A DNA stretch of 43,878 nt, from NCBI RefSeq assembly GCF_010868145.1, contig NZ_JAAGUY010000035.1, positions 1 through 43,878 of the forward strand, in the 5' to 3' direction. The notes under the pieces were generated by a model. The model made no database searches and was not told the DNA's origin. It saw only the letters and a program-made list of their open reading frames with translations. Of the stretch, positions 1-8,108 are shown in pieces (the first letter of the stretch is position 1; the number at the start of each line of letters is the position of its first letter). The DNA comes from Nocardia cyriacigeorgica. Its GTDB lineage: Bacteria > Actinomycetota > Actinomycetes > Mycobacteriales > Mycobacteriaceae. Both the position numbers and the translations under genes were made by a program.

Positions 1-360
1 CCACCCACCCCCGACCTGACCGCCCGCATCATCCGAGAATCCGGCGTCACCCGCTTCGGCAGCAGCAACTACGGCGAAGCGTTCGCGGGCTTCGTATCGA
101 GCCACCTGGACGCCCTCGGCCCCCGCACGTCCCTGCTGATCCTCGGTGACGCCCGCACCAATCGGACGGACCCGAATCTTGTTGCGCTGGAGCTGATGGT
201 GGACAAGGCGAAGCACGCGTACTGGTTGAACCCCGAACCCGCCCGTTCGTGGTCCACCGGCGACTCCGCCGCCGACACCTACGCCCAGCACCTCACGATG
301 CACGAGTGCCGGAACGTGGTGCAGTTGGCCGAGGTCGTCGCGCGACTACTGCCCGCTTAG
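1..360 (+). CDS. VWA-domain CoxE-like protein, 3' end only
   Basis: The frame is open from the first base to a TAG at 358-360, giving the last 119 residues of a protein whose start lies outside the window. The stretch LLILGDARTNRTDPN followed by WLNPEPARSWSTGDS is the typical C-terminal part of CoxE-like von Willebrand factor A proteins, which usually work beside a MoxR-type AAA+ ATPase in maturing or remodelling other proteins. The metal-binding MIDAS motif would lie upstream and cannot be checked. No neighbour in view belongs to that system. The family call rests on this C-terminal pattern only. Confidence 0.75.
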   Translation, partial: PPTPDLTARIIRESGVTRFGSSNYGEAFAGFVSSHLDALGPRTSLLILGDARTNRTDPNLVALELMVDKAKHAYWLNPEPARSWSTGDSAADTYAQHLTMHECRNVVQLAEVVARLLPA

Positions 361-461
361 CGTGGTAGCACCACCGGATGAGTCCTTACTCTGTCCGACT
401 GCGTGGAGTTCACGACCGCCGCGACCTTCTCAGCCCGGGACCCTAATCTCGTACCTGATGT

Positions 462-1010
462 TCATTCGTTCGCGGCGAATTCTCCCTCTGGAGCCACCGA
501 CTTCACGATTTTCGTGGTCGTATCGGAGCTCGGCCAGCTGATGTCGTGCCTCCGGCCGCTGGCACGCACCCCCATTGTGAACTGCTCGAAACGTGCTGCC
601 AGTCGTTGTTCTGACGGGTAGAACTTGCGGGCGATCGGTAGCTGGAGATCCGCCTTGTCCAGTTGCTGTAGTCCGAGCTCGAGGATCGGGCCTTCATTCG
701 CGGCCGACATGATCTCCTCGCCGACGTGGATCTTCATATCGGAAAAGACTCCGATGAGATTGCGGTCGTAGGCGGTGTGATGAATACGGCATAAGCTCAG
801 ACCGTTTGGAATGTCGGCGATTCCATGCTCGTGCGCGTCGGGAACGATAGGCGCCGCCTCGAGCAACTGGACACGATCAGTGGTCGCCGAACTCCCTTGA
901 TCGTGAACTGGTCGAGTTCGGAACGGGAAACGGACCCGCCCCGGTGACAACCAGATCGGTGAGTGCCGCGAAGATCTCCAACCGCAGCTCATACTCTTCC
1001 TCTAGCGTCA
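462..1010 (-). pseudogene. Decayed HNH endonuclease gene
   Basis: The minus strand from about 870 to 462 encodes the C-terminal part of an HNH restriction-type endonuclease, with LLEAAPIVPDAHEHGI and then NGLSLCRIHHTAYDRNLIGV. Intact relatives read AAHIVPD, so the first HNH histidine is a proline here. The CxxC zinc pair expected just upstream is absent. A piece resembling the family's N-terminus (ELRLEIFAALTDL) lies in a different frame at about 1005-880, so there is at least one frameshift plus a deletion of roughly 100-150 codons. I infer a dead gene. A short expressed product from 462-992 cannot be excluded but would lack the active site. Confidence 0.65.
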
Positions 1011-1193
1011 CATGCTCAGTGTGCCATGGTGTTACGACCGAAGCGGTACGGCGGACTCTTCGCAGATCGTTGCAATGATCTGCCGGGGATCGAGTCGCTC
1101 GAGCCGTCACGGTAGTTAGCCATGGACCCATAGACCTCGGGGAACCGCGCTTGATCCAGGACGCGAATACAGCCCCATCATTGCCGCGTTCCC

Positions 1194-1406
1194 GTGTGCT
1201 GCAACTTGCGGGGTCGGTGCCTCGTGCAGACGCACCAGTTGGAGCCCGCTCGAGTGGCGCTGAACCGTGCGCTGACGGATGCGGAGTCCACAGGCAATGC
1301 GCTGGATGCGGGTTCGGCCGTTGTCACGCTGTGCTGGCTGCTGATCGTGGAACGTCGATTCGACCGGGTGCGCCAGCTCGCCACAGCGTGGGCTGACCGA
1401 ATTTGA
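1194..1406 (+). pseudogene. Fragment of a TPR-type transcriptional regulator
   Basis: A 70-residue frame contains QLEPARVALNRALTDAE, then GSAVVTLCWLLIVERRFDRV and QLATAWADRI. This alternating helical pattern resembles the TPR-like sensor half of actinobacterial XRE regulators. No helix-turn-helix precedes it in the same frame (a stop lies at 1152), and the frame ends abruptly at 1406. Together with the broken HNH gene beside it, this points to a zone of gene decay. The match is by pattern only and the family call is tentative. Confidence 0.35.
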
Positions 1407-1779
1407 GCCGCGCTTGTCCTCGTGATGGCGTGGCGATCTGGTGGCCGCACGACCGGGGCGACGAATAGGTAGCCCCCCACGCCTGCCGATCGTGCAGCCG
1501 GGAACTGGCACCCGACGGCACCGGAGCGGAGTGCTTGCCGGGATGAGTCCGATCGGCCCCGTGCAACGCGTGGGCCCTACGTGACGGCTGCCACCCCACC
1601 GTGACGCCCCCGTAACCTGGGCAATCGTCCACACTCCATAGTGGAACGCCCTGAGGGATAGTTACCTCACAGTCACATGGTCCAGATGTGGAGGAATAGC
1701 CGAAACCATGGCATCGTTGTAGGCGAGACCGGGCTTGAAATTTGCTCGGCTCATCTACAGGAAGTATGAAGTACAGAAC
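1407..1779. other. Gene-poor spacer upstream of cspA
   Basis: No convincing coding frame is visible on either strand; long minus-strand frames here are Arg/Pro-rich shadows. The right-hand end must carry the cspA promoter and 5' leader. A TTGAAA hexamer at 1735-1740 could be a -35 element, but the hexamer 15 bases further on is poor, so I do not call a promoter. The left part may be further debris of the decayed genes. Confidence 0.4.
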
Positions 1780-1983
1780 ATGGCTCAAGGCAGCGTGAAG
1801 TGGTTCAACAGCGAAAAGGGCTTCGGCTTTATCGCGCAAGACGGAGGCGGCCCTGACGTCTTCGTGCATTACTCGGCAGTTTCCGGGTCGGGTTTCCGGA
1901 CCCTCGAAGAGGGCCAGCGTGTGGAGTTCGAGATCGGGCAGGGCCAGAAGGGTCCGCAGGCTCAGGACGTCCGCGCTATCTGA
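1780..1983 (+). CDS. cspA: Cold-shock protein CspA family
   Basis: A 67-residue single cold-shock domain that binds single-stranded nucleic acid and melts RNA structure. RNP-1 is seen as KGFGFI and RNP-2 as VFVHY, after the usual opening MAQGSVKWFN. The length matches bacterial Csp proteins. A longer in-frame start at 1735 would add 15 residues that the family does not have, so the ATG at 1780 is chosen. The gene stands alone and is followed by a strong hairpin shared with the convergent NTF2-family gene. Confidence 0.95.
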   Translation: MAQGSVKWFNSEKGFGFIAQDGGGPDVFVHYSAVSGSGFRTLEEGQRVEFEIGQGQKGPQAQDVRAI

Positions 1984-1998
1984 ACAGCGTGACTTTCG

Positions 1999-2035
1999 CA
2001 AGCCCCGCACCGTACGGTGCGGGGCTTGCCCCTTT
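1999..2035. terminator. Bidirectional hairpin terminator after cspA
   Basis: A perfect 14-bp inverted repeat (1999-2012 with 2015-2028) sits 16 bases after the cspA stop and is followed by CCCCTTTT. The convergent gene ends at 2051, so the same hairpin can serve both strands. Confidence 0.85.
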
Positions 2036-2050
2036 TCCGGACCTTGTGAC

Positions 2051-2599
2051 TCAGCCTGCGCGCATGAGCTGGACGTACTGCTGCGGCAGCTGCTCGGGCC
2101 GCAACTTGGTGACCTCGGCAGGGCCGGACTGGTAGGAGTCCTCGCCAACGATCCGGCCGTCCTCATCGACCGGCCAGAGGATGAGCTGGCGGTTGATGAC
2201 GAGGTAGTCGGCTGATTCGTCATCAACCGGTATGCCGAGTCGCGCGGCATAGGATCCGGGGTAGATCTGCTTCAAGAAGCCCTCGGTCACCACGCAGTGG
2301 TCGTCGACGACGAGACGATCGATGTCGAACTCGAGGATATTCGAGCGTGTCGCCAGGAAATCTGTGTAGTACTGGCGCACGCCGTCGGTGCCCTTCGGCC
2401 CGCGGTCGCTGCCACTGTTCCAGAAGTGGTAGTCGGGCTCGTCCGACAGCGTGGCCATCAGTGCGTCCAGGTCGGGCGCGGCCTCGGCCCGCATATGTTC
2501 GATGACGGCGCCGAGCACGACGCGGTGCCGCCGATCGGTGGTGTCGGCGAGTCGTTGTTCGAGCGGCTCCCAGGTCCGGGTGGGATCGATGACGGGCAT
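2051..2599 (-). CDS. NTF2/SnoaL-like fold protein
   Basis: A 182-residue protein with the alpha+beta cone signature of the NTF2/SnoaL superfamily: a helical N-terminus, PDYHFWN, a GTDGVRQYYTDFLA helix and a VVDDHCVVTEG strand. Members bind small hydrophobic substrates as hydrolases, isomerases or cyclases. It is the last gene of a minus-strand cluster, 27 bases after an alcohol dehydrogenase and a LimB-like monooxygenase, which suggests the same catabolic route. Limonene epoxide hydrolase (LimA) has this fold, but its Arg-x-Asp pair (TERVDV) aligns with TEGFLK here, so that reaction is not supported. Substrate unknown. Confidence 0.75.
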   Translation of the reverse strand: MPVIDPTRTWEPLEQRLADTTDRRHRVVLGAVIEHMRAEAAPDLDALMATLSDEPDYHFWNSGSDRGPKGTDGVRQYYTDFLATRSNILEFDIDRLVVDDHCVVTEGFLKQIYPGSYAARLGIPVDDESADYLVINRQLILWPVDEDGRIVGEDSYQSGPAEVTKLRPEQLPQQYVQLMRAG

Positions 2600-2626
2600 C
2601 GTGGCATTCCTTTCCGTGGCAATGGT

Positions 2627-3676
2627 TCACGCGTGCGGCAGGACCAGGATCTTGACGTGCTCGTCAGGATCGCGCAGCGCGTGGAACGCATCCGCGACAC
2701 CGTCGAGACCGACGCGGCCGGTGATGATCGCTTCGGCGTCGATCTCGCCGTCTGCCAGTCGACGCAACACTGTGTCGTAGGCGCGGTCGTAGCTGCCATG
2801 GCCGAAATTGATGGCAATCATCCGGAACTGGCCGACTACGGGGACAATGGTCTCCTCCGCGAAACCGGCCGCGAGGACCTGGATTCGGGAGCCGAACGGC
2901 ATAGTGTGCAGCAGAGAGTCGAGAATGCCTGCGCGGCCACTGCATTCGTAGGCGATGAGGATCCCCTCGCCGGGTGTGGCCATCTCGTTCCACACGGCGA
3001 TGGGGTCCTGCTCATTCGGGTCGACGACGATATCGGCGCCCAGTGCGCGGGCGAGTGCACGTCGGGCCGGTGACGGCTCGGAGGCGATCACGGTCCGTGC
3101 GCCGTGTGCCTTCGCCGCCAGTATCGCGCCGAGACCGATCGGGCCGCAGCCGATGACCAGCGCCGAGTCGGCGTCGGTGAGACCCGACTGCTGCACATGC
3201 ATCTCACCGACATGCAGCGGCTCGGCAAGTGTGGCGTGTTCCAGTGAGAGCCCGTCCGGAACATGGCGCACCCAGAATGCGTCGACGACGATGAATTCGC
3301 CGAAGCCGCCGTGATATTCGTTGGAATACCCGATGATCGTCGGAATGCCGGTGACGGTATCGGTGCAGACACCGATCCCCGCAACGCGGTCGCCGATGAC
3401 GAAATCCTTCACCTCCAAACCGGTTTCGACGACGGTGCCCGCGTATTCGTGACCGAGCACCACCGGCCGCTGATGGTCGAACACGGCCAGTGGGTAGCCG
3501 GCCTTCTCGGCGACCGCGACGAATCGGCACGGATCCTTCGACATGCTCAGATCACTACCGCAAATCCCGCAGGCGGCCACCGCGATACGCAGCTGACCCG
3601 GGCCGAGCGCAGGGGGATCGGCGACCTCGGTCACCAGGAACTCGCCATCGGCGAACTGTGCCGCACGCATGGTCAC
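2627..3676 (-). CDS. Zinc-binding alcohol dehydrogenase (MDR family)
   Basis: A 349-residue medium-chain dehydrogenase. The catalytic zinc region reads AACGICGSDLSMSK and later LGHEYAGTVVE, and the Rossmann fold motif is VIGCGPIGLGAILAAK. The four-cysteine structural zinc lobe of horse-liver-type ADHs is not evident. The GTG at 3676 overlaps the upstream monooxygenase stop as GTGA, implying translational coupling; an ATG two codons in (3670) is an alternative. It probably oxidises an alcohol or diol made by the neighbouring monooxygenase, using NAD(P)+. The natural substrate is not deducible. Confidence 0.85.
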   Translation of the reverse strand: MTMRAAQFADGEFLVTEVADPPALGPGQLRIAVAACGICGSDLSMSKDPCRFVAVAEKAGYPLAVFDHQRPVVLGHEYAGTVVETGLEVKDFVIGDRVAGIGVCTDTVTGIPTIIGYSNEYHGGFGEFIVVDAFWVRHVPDGLSLEHATLAEPLHVGEMHVQQSGLTDADSALVIGCGPIGLGAILAAKAHGARTVIASEPSPARRALARALGADIVVDPNEQDPIAVWNEMATPGEGILIAYECSGRAGILDSLLHTMPFGSRIQVLAAGFAEETIVPVVGQFRMIAINFGHGSYDRAYDTVLRRLADGEIDAEAIITGRVGLDGVADAFHALRDPDEHVKILVLPHA

Positions 3677-4854
3677 GCCCCTTTCTGCTGTTCGCCGTAA
3701 TAGTCGGTGTGTGCCTTGGTGATGGCGCTGACCAGTCCACCGATGAGGTAGTCGCGGTTGTCTTCGGCGAACTGCAGACTCGCCTCCCGGCCGATATTGC
3801 GCTGCTTGAAATGCGGGACGACCTCGGCGGCGAAAAGCTCGTAGCTGCGCAGGGTGTCTTCCCAGTTCGCCATATCGACGTGTAGCAGCAACAACGTGCC
3901 GAACCCGCCGGTCTTCTCGATCAGCCGCTCGATCTGCGCAATCGCCTCATCGGGAGTGCCGATGATCGCCTGCCCGAACTCACCGAGCGTGTCGTTGCGC
4001 CACTGATCGATGATTCCGTGCGGAGAATCCGCCCAAGCGGGGCGAACTCCGGTCTGCCGGTTGACGTAGGCGGCCATCGCGCCGATGCGACGGCTCACCG
4101 CGCGCTCGGCGTCCGCGCGCGACTCCGCCAGGAACATGGGATTGACCAGCCGCCAGGTGGCGCGATCGGCCACGTGTTCGTGGTCGGCGCACACCTTCTC
4201 GTACACACCCCAGTTGCGGTCGAGTGCGTCGAAACCGGTGGGTGACCCGGCTGCCAGGGACAGCAGTGAAAGTCCGTGAGTCCCGGCCAGCACCGAGCCA
4301 TTGGGTGAAATGGTGGACGCCGCAGCCACTTCGATACCCGCGGGGTCATAGGTCGGCAGTTGGGCGCGGGCGTCGCGCAGGGTGAACCAGTCGGTCTTCA
4401 TGTTCACGACCTCGCCACGCAGCAGCGCCAGAATCGCCTCCAGCGCTTCGCCCTGCCGTTGGCGCTGATCGGACGGGTCGATGCCCATCATGTGCGCGTC
4501 GAGCGGAATCTTGCCGGGGCCGGTGCCGACGATCAGCCGGCCGCGGGTCTGCAGATCGAGCTGCGTGATCCGGTCGGCGGTGATCAGCGGGTGGTGATAC
4601 GGGAGTGACATGACTCCGGTACCGAAGCGGATGCGCTGGGTGCGCTCGGCTGCCGCCGCGATGAACATATCCGGTGCGGGCACGATCTCGGCGCCGGTGG
4701 AGTGGTGTTCACCCATCCAGGCTTCGTCGAAGCCCAGGTGGTCGAGGTGTTCCATGAGGTCGATATCGCGGCGTAACTGTAGCACCGGATCGGCGTCGAG
4801 CGGGTGATACGGGGCGAGGAAGGCGCCGAATCGCAGTGATCGGGAGGTCCACAC
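3673..4854 (-). CDS. LLM-class flavin monooxygenase, LimB-like
   Basis: A 393-residue bacterial-luciferase-like TIM barrel. The N-terminal run FGAFLAPYHPLDADP, then DEAWMGEHHSTG and SLPYHHPLITADRI, strongly resembles the limonene 1,2-monooxygenase (LimB) subgroup, which uses reduced FMN and oxygen to epoxidise or hydroxylate a hydrophobic substrate. F420 use is known in other LLM branches and cannot be ruled out. The start is a GTG (codon 4852-4854) with AGGAGA about 10 bases upstream. It is the first structural gene after a TetR gene and overlaps the dehydrogenase by four bases. The subfamily call is by memory of the motif pattern; the substrate is unknown. Confidence 0.85.
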   Translation of the reverse strand: MWTSRSLRFGAFLAPYHPLDADPVLQLRRDIDLMEHLDHLGFDEAWMGEHHSTGAEIVPAPDMFIAAAAERTQRIRFGTGVMSLPYHHPLITADRITQLDLQTRGRLIVGTGPGKIPLDAHMMGIDPSDQRQRQGEALEAILALLRGEVVNMKTDWFTLRDARAQLPTYDPAGIEVAAASTISPNGSVLAGTHGLSLLSLAAGSPTGFDALDRNWGVYEKVCADHEHVADRATWRLVNPMFLAESRADAERAVSRRIGAMAAYVNRQTGVRPAWADSPHGIIDQWRNDTLGEFGQAIIGTPDEAIAQIERLIEKTGGFGTLLLLHVDMANWEDTLRSYELFAAEVVPHFKQRNIGREASLQFAEDNRDYLIGGLVSAITKAHTDYYGEQQKGA

Positions 4855-4935
4855 GGGCGTCGTCTCCTGACGTGATCGGGACGAGAAAGGTGAGTGGCAT
4901 CACATCCGCTCACTCGCTGTTGTCTACCAGAGGAT

Positions 4936-4951
4936 TGGATCAAGTGATCCA
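4936..4951. promoter_or_regulatory. Candidate TetR operator
   Basis: A perfect 7-bp inverted repeat with a 2-bp centre (TGGATCA-AG-TGATCCA) lies in the 146-bp gap between the TetR gene and the LimB-like monooxygenase. Size, symmetry and place suit an operator for the adjacent regulator. There is no binding evidence. Confidence 0.45.
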
Positions 4952-5000
4952 GAAAGCTCCCGCTGAATGGAACAACACCGGGACCGGGTCCGCGAACCGA

Positions 5001-5639
5001 TCAGGAGCCGAGGAGTCGTTCGACGCCGCCCACTACGAACGTCACCACGTCCTCGTAGAAGGTGACGAGTTCGTCGGGCGAGAGCATGCTGTCGTCGCGG
5101 CTCCACTCGTCGGCCTGGCTCAATGCCTGGACGAAGCCCATGACCGACACCGCCCAGCGCGCCGCCAAACGCTGCGGGTCGGCCGCCGGGAACGCGCGCC
5201 GGACCTGTTCGAAGAGGATTTCCGGCAGACGTTGATCGGTGGCTTCGAGCGCGGGATGGCCTTGCGGCGCGATCTGCGCGATGATCTTGACCCACCGCAT
5301 CCCGCGGGTCCGATGCCGTTGTAAGAGTTCGAGATACGGCGTGGACACGGCTCGTACGAGCGATTCGGCATCCGGTGGTTCGGCTGACCCGGCCAGCCGG
5401 TCGGCATTGGCCCGGATGCGGTCGCGGACCGACGCGCCGAGCTCGACCAGCACCGCGGCGAGCAGGTCGTCCTTGGTGCCGAAGTGATAGTGGACCGAGG
5501 CGGCACCGAGTCCGGCAGCAGCATTGACCGCGCGCACCGATACCGCGTCGACGCCGTGGGCGGCGAAAAGCCGCTCGGCCGTCTCGAGCAGGCGGAGCCG
5601 GGTGGCATCGCCCTGACGGTTGCGGGCAGGGGAGCTCAT
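5001..5639 (-). CDS. TetR-family transcriptional regulator
   Basis: A 212-residue regulator. The N-terminal helix-turn-helix reads RLRLLETAERLFAAHGVDAVSVR and continues with GLGAASVHYHFGTKDDLLAAV, the hallmark HYHFGTKDDL of TetR proteins. The C-terminal ligand-binding half is helical and of ordinary length. The ATG at 5639 is chosen because it gives the usual short basic start. It lies upstream of and on the same strand as the LimB-like cluster, which it probably represses, and is divergent from an HxlR gene 78 bases away. Confidence 0.9.
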   Translation of the reverse strand: MSSPARNRQGDATRLRLLETAERLFAAHGVDAVSVRAVNAAAGLGAASVHYHFGTKDDLLAAVLVELGASVRDRIRANADRLAGSAEPPDAESLVRAVSTPYLELLQRHRTRGMRWVKIIAQIAPQGHPALEATDQRLPEILFEQVRRAFPAADPQRLAARWAVSVMGFVQALSQADEWSRDDSMLSPDELVTFYEDVVTFVVGGVERLLGS

Positions 5640-5717
5640 GCGGTCAGCATGGCACGGGACGCCGACCCCAGCTGGTTGTATATTGCAAGCGGTAGGTCTG
5701 AATCGGAGGAGGACGGT

Positions 5718-6263
5718 ATGCGTGAGGACGGACGCTCGGGCTGCCCGATCAACGCGACCATCGAGGTGATCGGCGACCGCTGGACGTTGCTGGTGCTGCG
5801 CGACGTGATGTTCGGCAACCGTCGCTACTTTCGTGAGCTGCTGGCCGGGTCCGAGGAGGGCATCGCATCCAACATCCTGTCCGACCGGCTGAAGCGGCTG
5901 GTGGCAGCCGGATTGCTCAGCCGCGACGATGCCGGGCCGGGCCGCAAGGCCGAGTATCGGCTGACCGAAGCCGCCATCGAGCTGGTGCCGATCATGGCCC
6001 ATCTCGGTTCCTGGGGCCTGCGCCACCGCGAGACCACCCATCGTTTGCGGGTCCGGGCGCAGCTGTTGGAGGAAGGCGGTCCGCAGCTGTGGGAAGAGTT
6101 CATGGACGAGCTGCGGGAGTCGCACCTCGGGACACCGCGGCCTGATCCATCGGTGCCGCGGGCGAGTGAGCGTTTGGCAGCTGCTTATGCGGCTGCCGCA
6201 GTCGGCGGCAATCAGGATCGGGAGCCGCCCCGGTCCGATAGAACAGCGTTGCGGACCAGGTAG
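5718..6263 (+). CDS. HxlR-family transcriptional regulator
   Basis: A 181-residue winged-helix regulator. CPINATIEVIGDRWTLLVLRD is followed by RRYFRELLAGSEEGI, the standard HxlR/MarR-like domain opening with the conserved Cys-Pro. About 80 extra C-terminal residues lack clear motifs. A strong ribosome binding site (GGAGGAGG, 5705-5712) fixes the ATG at 5718. Its 3' end overlaps the convergent permease by 52 bases, so the two transcripts are antisense at their ends. The cysteine near the N-terminus could be redox-sensing, as in some family members; the target is unknown. Confidence 0.9.
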   Translation: MREDGRSGCPINATIEVIGDRWTLLVLRDVMFGNRRYFRELLAGSEEGIASNILSDRLKRLVAAGLLSRDDAGPGRKAEYRLTEAAIELVPIMAHLGSWGLRHRETTHRLRVRAQLLEEGGPQLWEEFMDELRESHLGTPRPDPSVPRASERLAAAYAAAAVGGNQDREPPRSDRTALRTR

Positions 6264-7501
6264 GCGATCGCTCCGATGGCTGTCACGGCTGCTCCAGCGA
6301 GGACGGCTTCCGCGGGCAGGGTGCATGCCAGGGCCAGGCACCCGATCAGGCCGAGGGCAGGGATGACGCGTAGGGGGCGGCCTTCATCCGGGCGGAGGGT
6401 CCAGGCGGAGGCGTTGGCGATGGCGTAGTAGAGCAGGACGCCGAAGGAGGAGAAGCCGATGGCGGTGCGGAGGTCGGCGGTGGCAGCGGCGACGGCAACG
6501 ACTGCGCCGACGGCGATTTCGGAGTGGTGTGGGACGGCCGTGCGCGGGTGTACGGCGGCGAGGGTGCTCGGTAGGTGGTGATCGCGGGCCATGGCGAGGG
6601 TGGTGCGAGAGACACCGAGGATCAATGCGAGCAGGGAACCCAGCGCGGCGACGGCGGCGCCGACGCGGACAATGGGGGACAGCCAATCGGCGCCTGCTGC
6701 CTCGGCGGCAGTCGACAAGGGCGCGGGGGATTCAGCCAGACGTTGTGGGCCGAGCACCAGCAGGACCGCGACCGCCACCGCGGCGTAGACGACGAGCGCG
6801 ATGGCCAGTGCGAGCGGGATGGCGCGGGGAATGGTGCGTGCGGGGTCGCGCACCTCCTCGCCGAGAGTGGCGATGCGGGCGTAGCCGGCGAAAGCGAAGA
6901 ACAGCAGCCCCGCGGCCTGCGTGACGCCGAGAACCGTGATGTCGTTGCCGAATTCGAGTCGTTGTGGATCCGCCTCGGCGGACGTGGCCGCAGCAACAAC
7001 CACGGCGGCCAGCACCGCGAGCACGACCGCTACGATCATCCTGGTCAGCAGCGCGGACTTCTGGACGCCGAGATAGTTCACCGCCGTCAACACCACCACC
7101 GCAGCGACCGCCACCGCGTGCGCATGACCGGGCCACAGATAAACGCCAAGGGTCAATGCCATTGCCGCGCAGGACGCGGTCTTACCGATCACGAAACTCC
7201 AGCCGGCCAGATAGCCCCAGAACTCGCCGAGCCGTTCGCGACCGTAGACATAGGTGCCGCCGGACTCGGGATAGCGGGCCGCCAGCCGCGCCGAGGACGT
7301 GGCGTTGCAATAGGCGACAACGGCCGCGACGGCGAGACCGAGCAGCAGCCCGCTACCCGCGGCTTTGGCGGCCGGTGACAACGCGGCGAAAATGCCTGCG
7401 CCGATCATCGCGCCCAGACCGATCATGACCGCATCGCCGACTCCCAACCTTCTGCGCAGCCGTTGTGGGTTCGGCTGGTTCGGGGACGCGGAGGTGGGCA
7501 C
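6212..7501 (-). CDS. APC-family amino acid/polyamine permease
   Basis: A 429-residue integral membrane protein with about 12 hydrophobic helices. The first carries GLGAMIGAGIF, the substrate-backbone binding motif of the APC superfamily, and YPESGGTYVYGRERLG follows helix 2-3. A glutamate-rich EEVRDPARTIPRAI loop is typical of cationic or neutral amino acid carriers. It probably imports an amino acid by proton symport; the substrate is not readable from sequence. It stands alone, convergent with the HxlR gene, which makes that regulator a possible but unproven controller. Confidence 0.88.
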   Translation of the reverse strand: MPTSASPNQPNPQRLRRRLGVGDAVMIGLGAMIGAGIFAALSPAAKAAGSGLLLGLAVAAVVAYCNATSSARLAARYPESGGTYVYGRERLGEFWGYLAGWSFVIGKTASCAAMALTLGVYLWPGHAHAVAVAAVVVLTAVNYLGVQKSALLTRMIVAVVLAVLAAVVVAAATSAEADPQRLEFGNDITVLGVTQAAGLLFFAFAGYARIATLGEEVRDPARTIPRAIPLALAIALVVYAAVAVAVLLVLGPQRLAESPAPLSTAAEAAGADWLSPIVRVGAAVAALGSLLALILGVSRTTLAMARDHHLPSTLAAVHPRTAVPHHSEIAVGAVVAVAAATADLRTAIGFSSFGVLLYYAIANASAWTLRPDEGRPLRVIPALGLIGCLALACTLPAEAVLAGAAVTAIGAIAYLVRNAVLSDRGGSRS

Positions 7502-7959
7502 GGCGGCTCCTGGGGAGGGGTCCGAAGTCGTCGCTCACCCTATCCGCGGCCGTGTTCCAGCGCTGGGCGGCTGTCCGCTCGGCGGGCGGATGCGGCATGG
7601 ATAGGGATTTCGAGGAATATCAATGCGGCTAATTGATTTGGATGCGGCGAGGCAGCTGGCATCCGACCTGGTCGACCGAACTTCGCGTATTGCCCACAAA
7701 AATTGTGGGCAGCTTTCTAAGTGAATTCTCAGGTTATTCCGCCATGTGCGGGAGAGTGCTTCGTGATCGGCTCGTGACCTGGTGATTCTCGGCATTTGCG
7801 CTGATAGGAGCCCTGTATGGCAGCAATGTGGCTCACACGCCAGCGGCAATTGTGGCCTGTGTCACTAATTGAAGTTTTTCCGTAACCGATTCCGATCGCG
7901 CCTCGATGAGTCCTGTGTCAGCCAGTTCGACTGGATTGAATTTCGACGAGAGGTATTTC
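7502..7959. other. AT-richer spacer upstream of a small peptide gene
   Basis: About 450 bases between the permease start and the 38-codon gene at 7960. Base composition is visibly less GC-rich than its surroundings between about 7600 and 7960. It holds one perfect hairpin (7691-7711) and the leader of the small gene. A 22-codon frame at 7817-7885 behind AGGAG is not supported further. Confidence 0.5.
7691..7711. repeat. Perfect 9-bp inverted repeat
   Basis: TGCCCACAA-AAA-TTGTGGGCA forms a hairpin with a three-base loop, followed by GCTTTCT. It could be a terminator or an operator. It does not directly follow any gene I can identify. Confidence 0.5.
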
Positions 7960-8076
7960 ATGATCCCCGTTATCATCGACACCGGTAGCGCCGCCGTGAA
8001 CGGTCTTTTCGACACCCTGGGTGCGGCTCTGCACGGCCTGGTGAACACCCTGTGGACGGGCTCGTTCGGCGGCTGA
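7960..8076 (+). CDS. 38-residue amphipathic peptide, unknown function
   Basis: ATG at 7960 follows GAGAGG (7948-7953) and runs 38 codons to TGA; a perfect 13-bp terminator hairpin begins 32 bases later. The peptide opens MIPVIIDTGSAAV. From about residue 11 to 32, residues V13, L16, F17, L20, L24, L27, V28 and L31 recur every 3-4 positions while N14, D18, H25 and N29 form the opposite stripe, so it should fold as an amphipathic helix. There is no signal peptide and no cysteine. Small signal-less helical peptides such as PorA/PorH act as cell-wall porins in other mycolate bacteria, but I see no sequence identity, so that is only an idea. Confidence 0.5.
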   Translation: MIPVIIDTGSAAVNGLFDTLGAALHGLVNTLWTGSFGG

Positions 8077-8108
8077 TCACACGCTGCGGTCGCGGACGCG
8101 ACCAGACT

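Noticed and set aside
462..992. Intact HNH endonuclease of 176 residues
   Set aside because: The N-terminal part reads as unrelated sequence, the CxxC is absent and the HNH histidine is a proline.
2051..4854. Calling the cluster a limonene degradation operon (limBCA)
   Set aside because: The NTF2 protein lacks the Arg and Asp residues of limonene epoxide hydrolase, and the dehydrogenase type cannot identify the substrate.
7817..7885. 22-codon frame behind AGGAG in the spacer before the 38-codon gene
   Set aside because: Too short, with no helical pattern and no terminator of its own; kept only as a note in the spacer entry.
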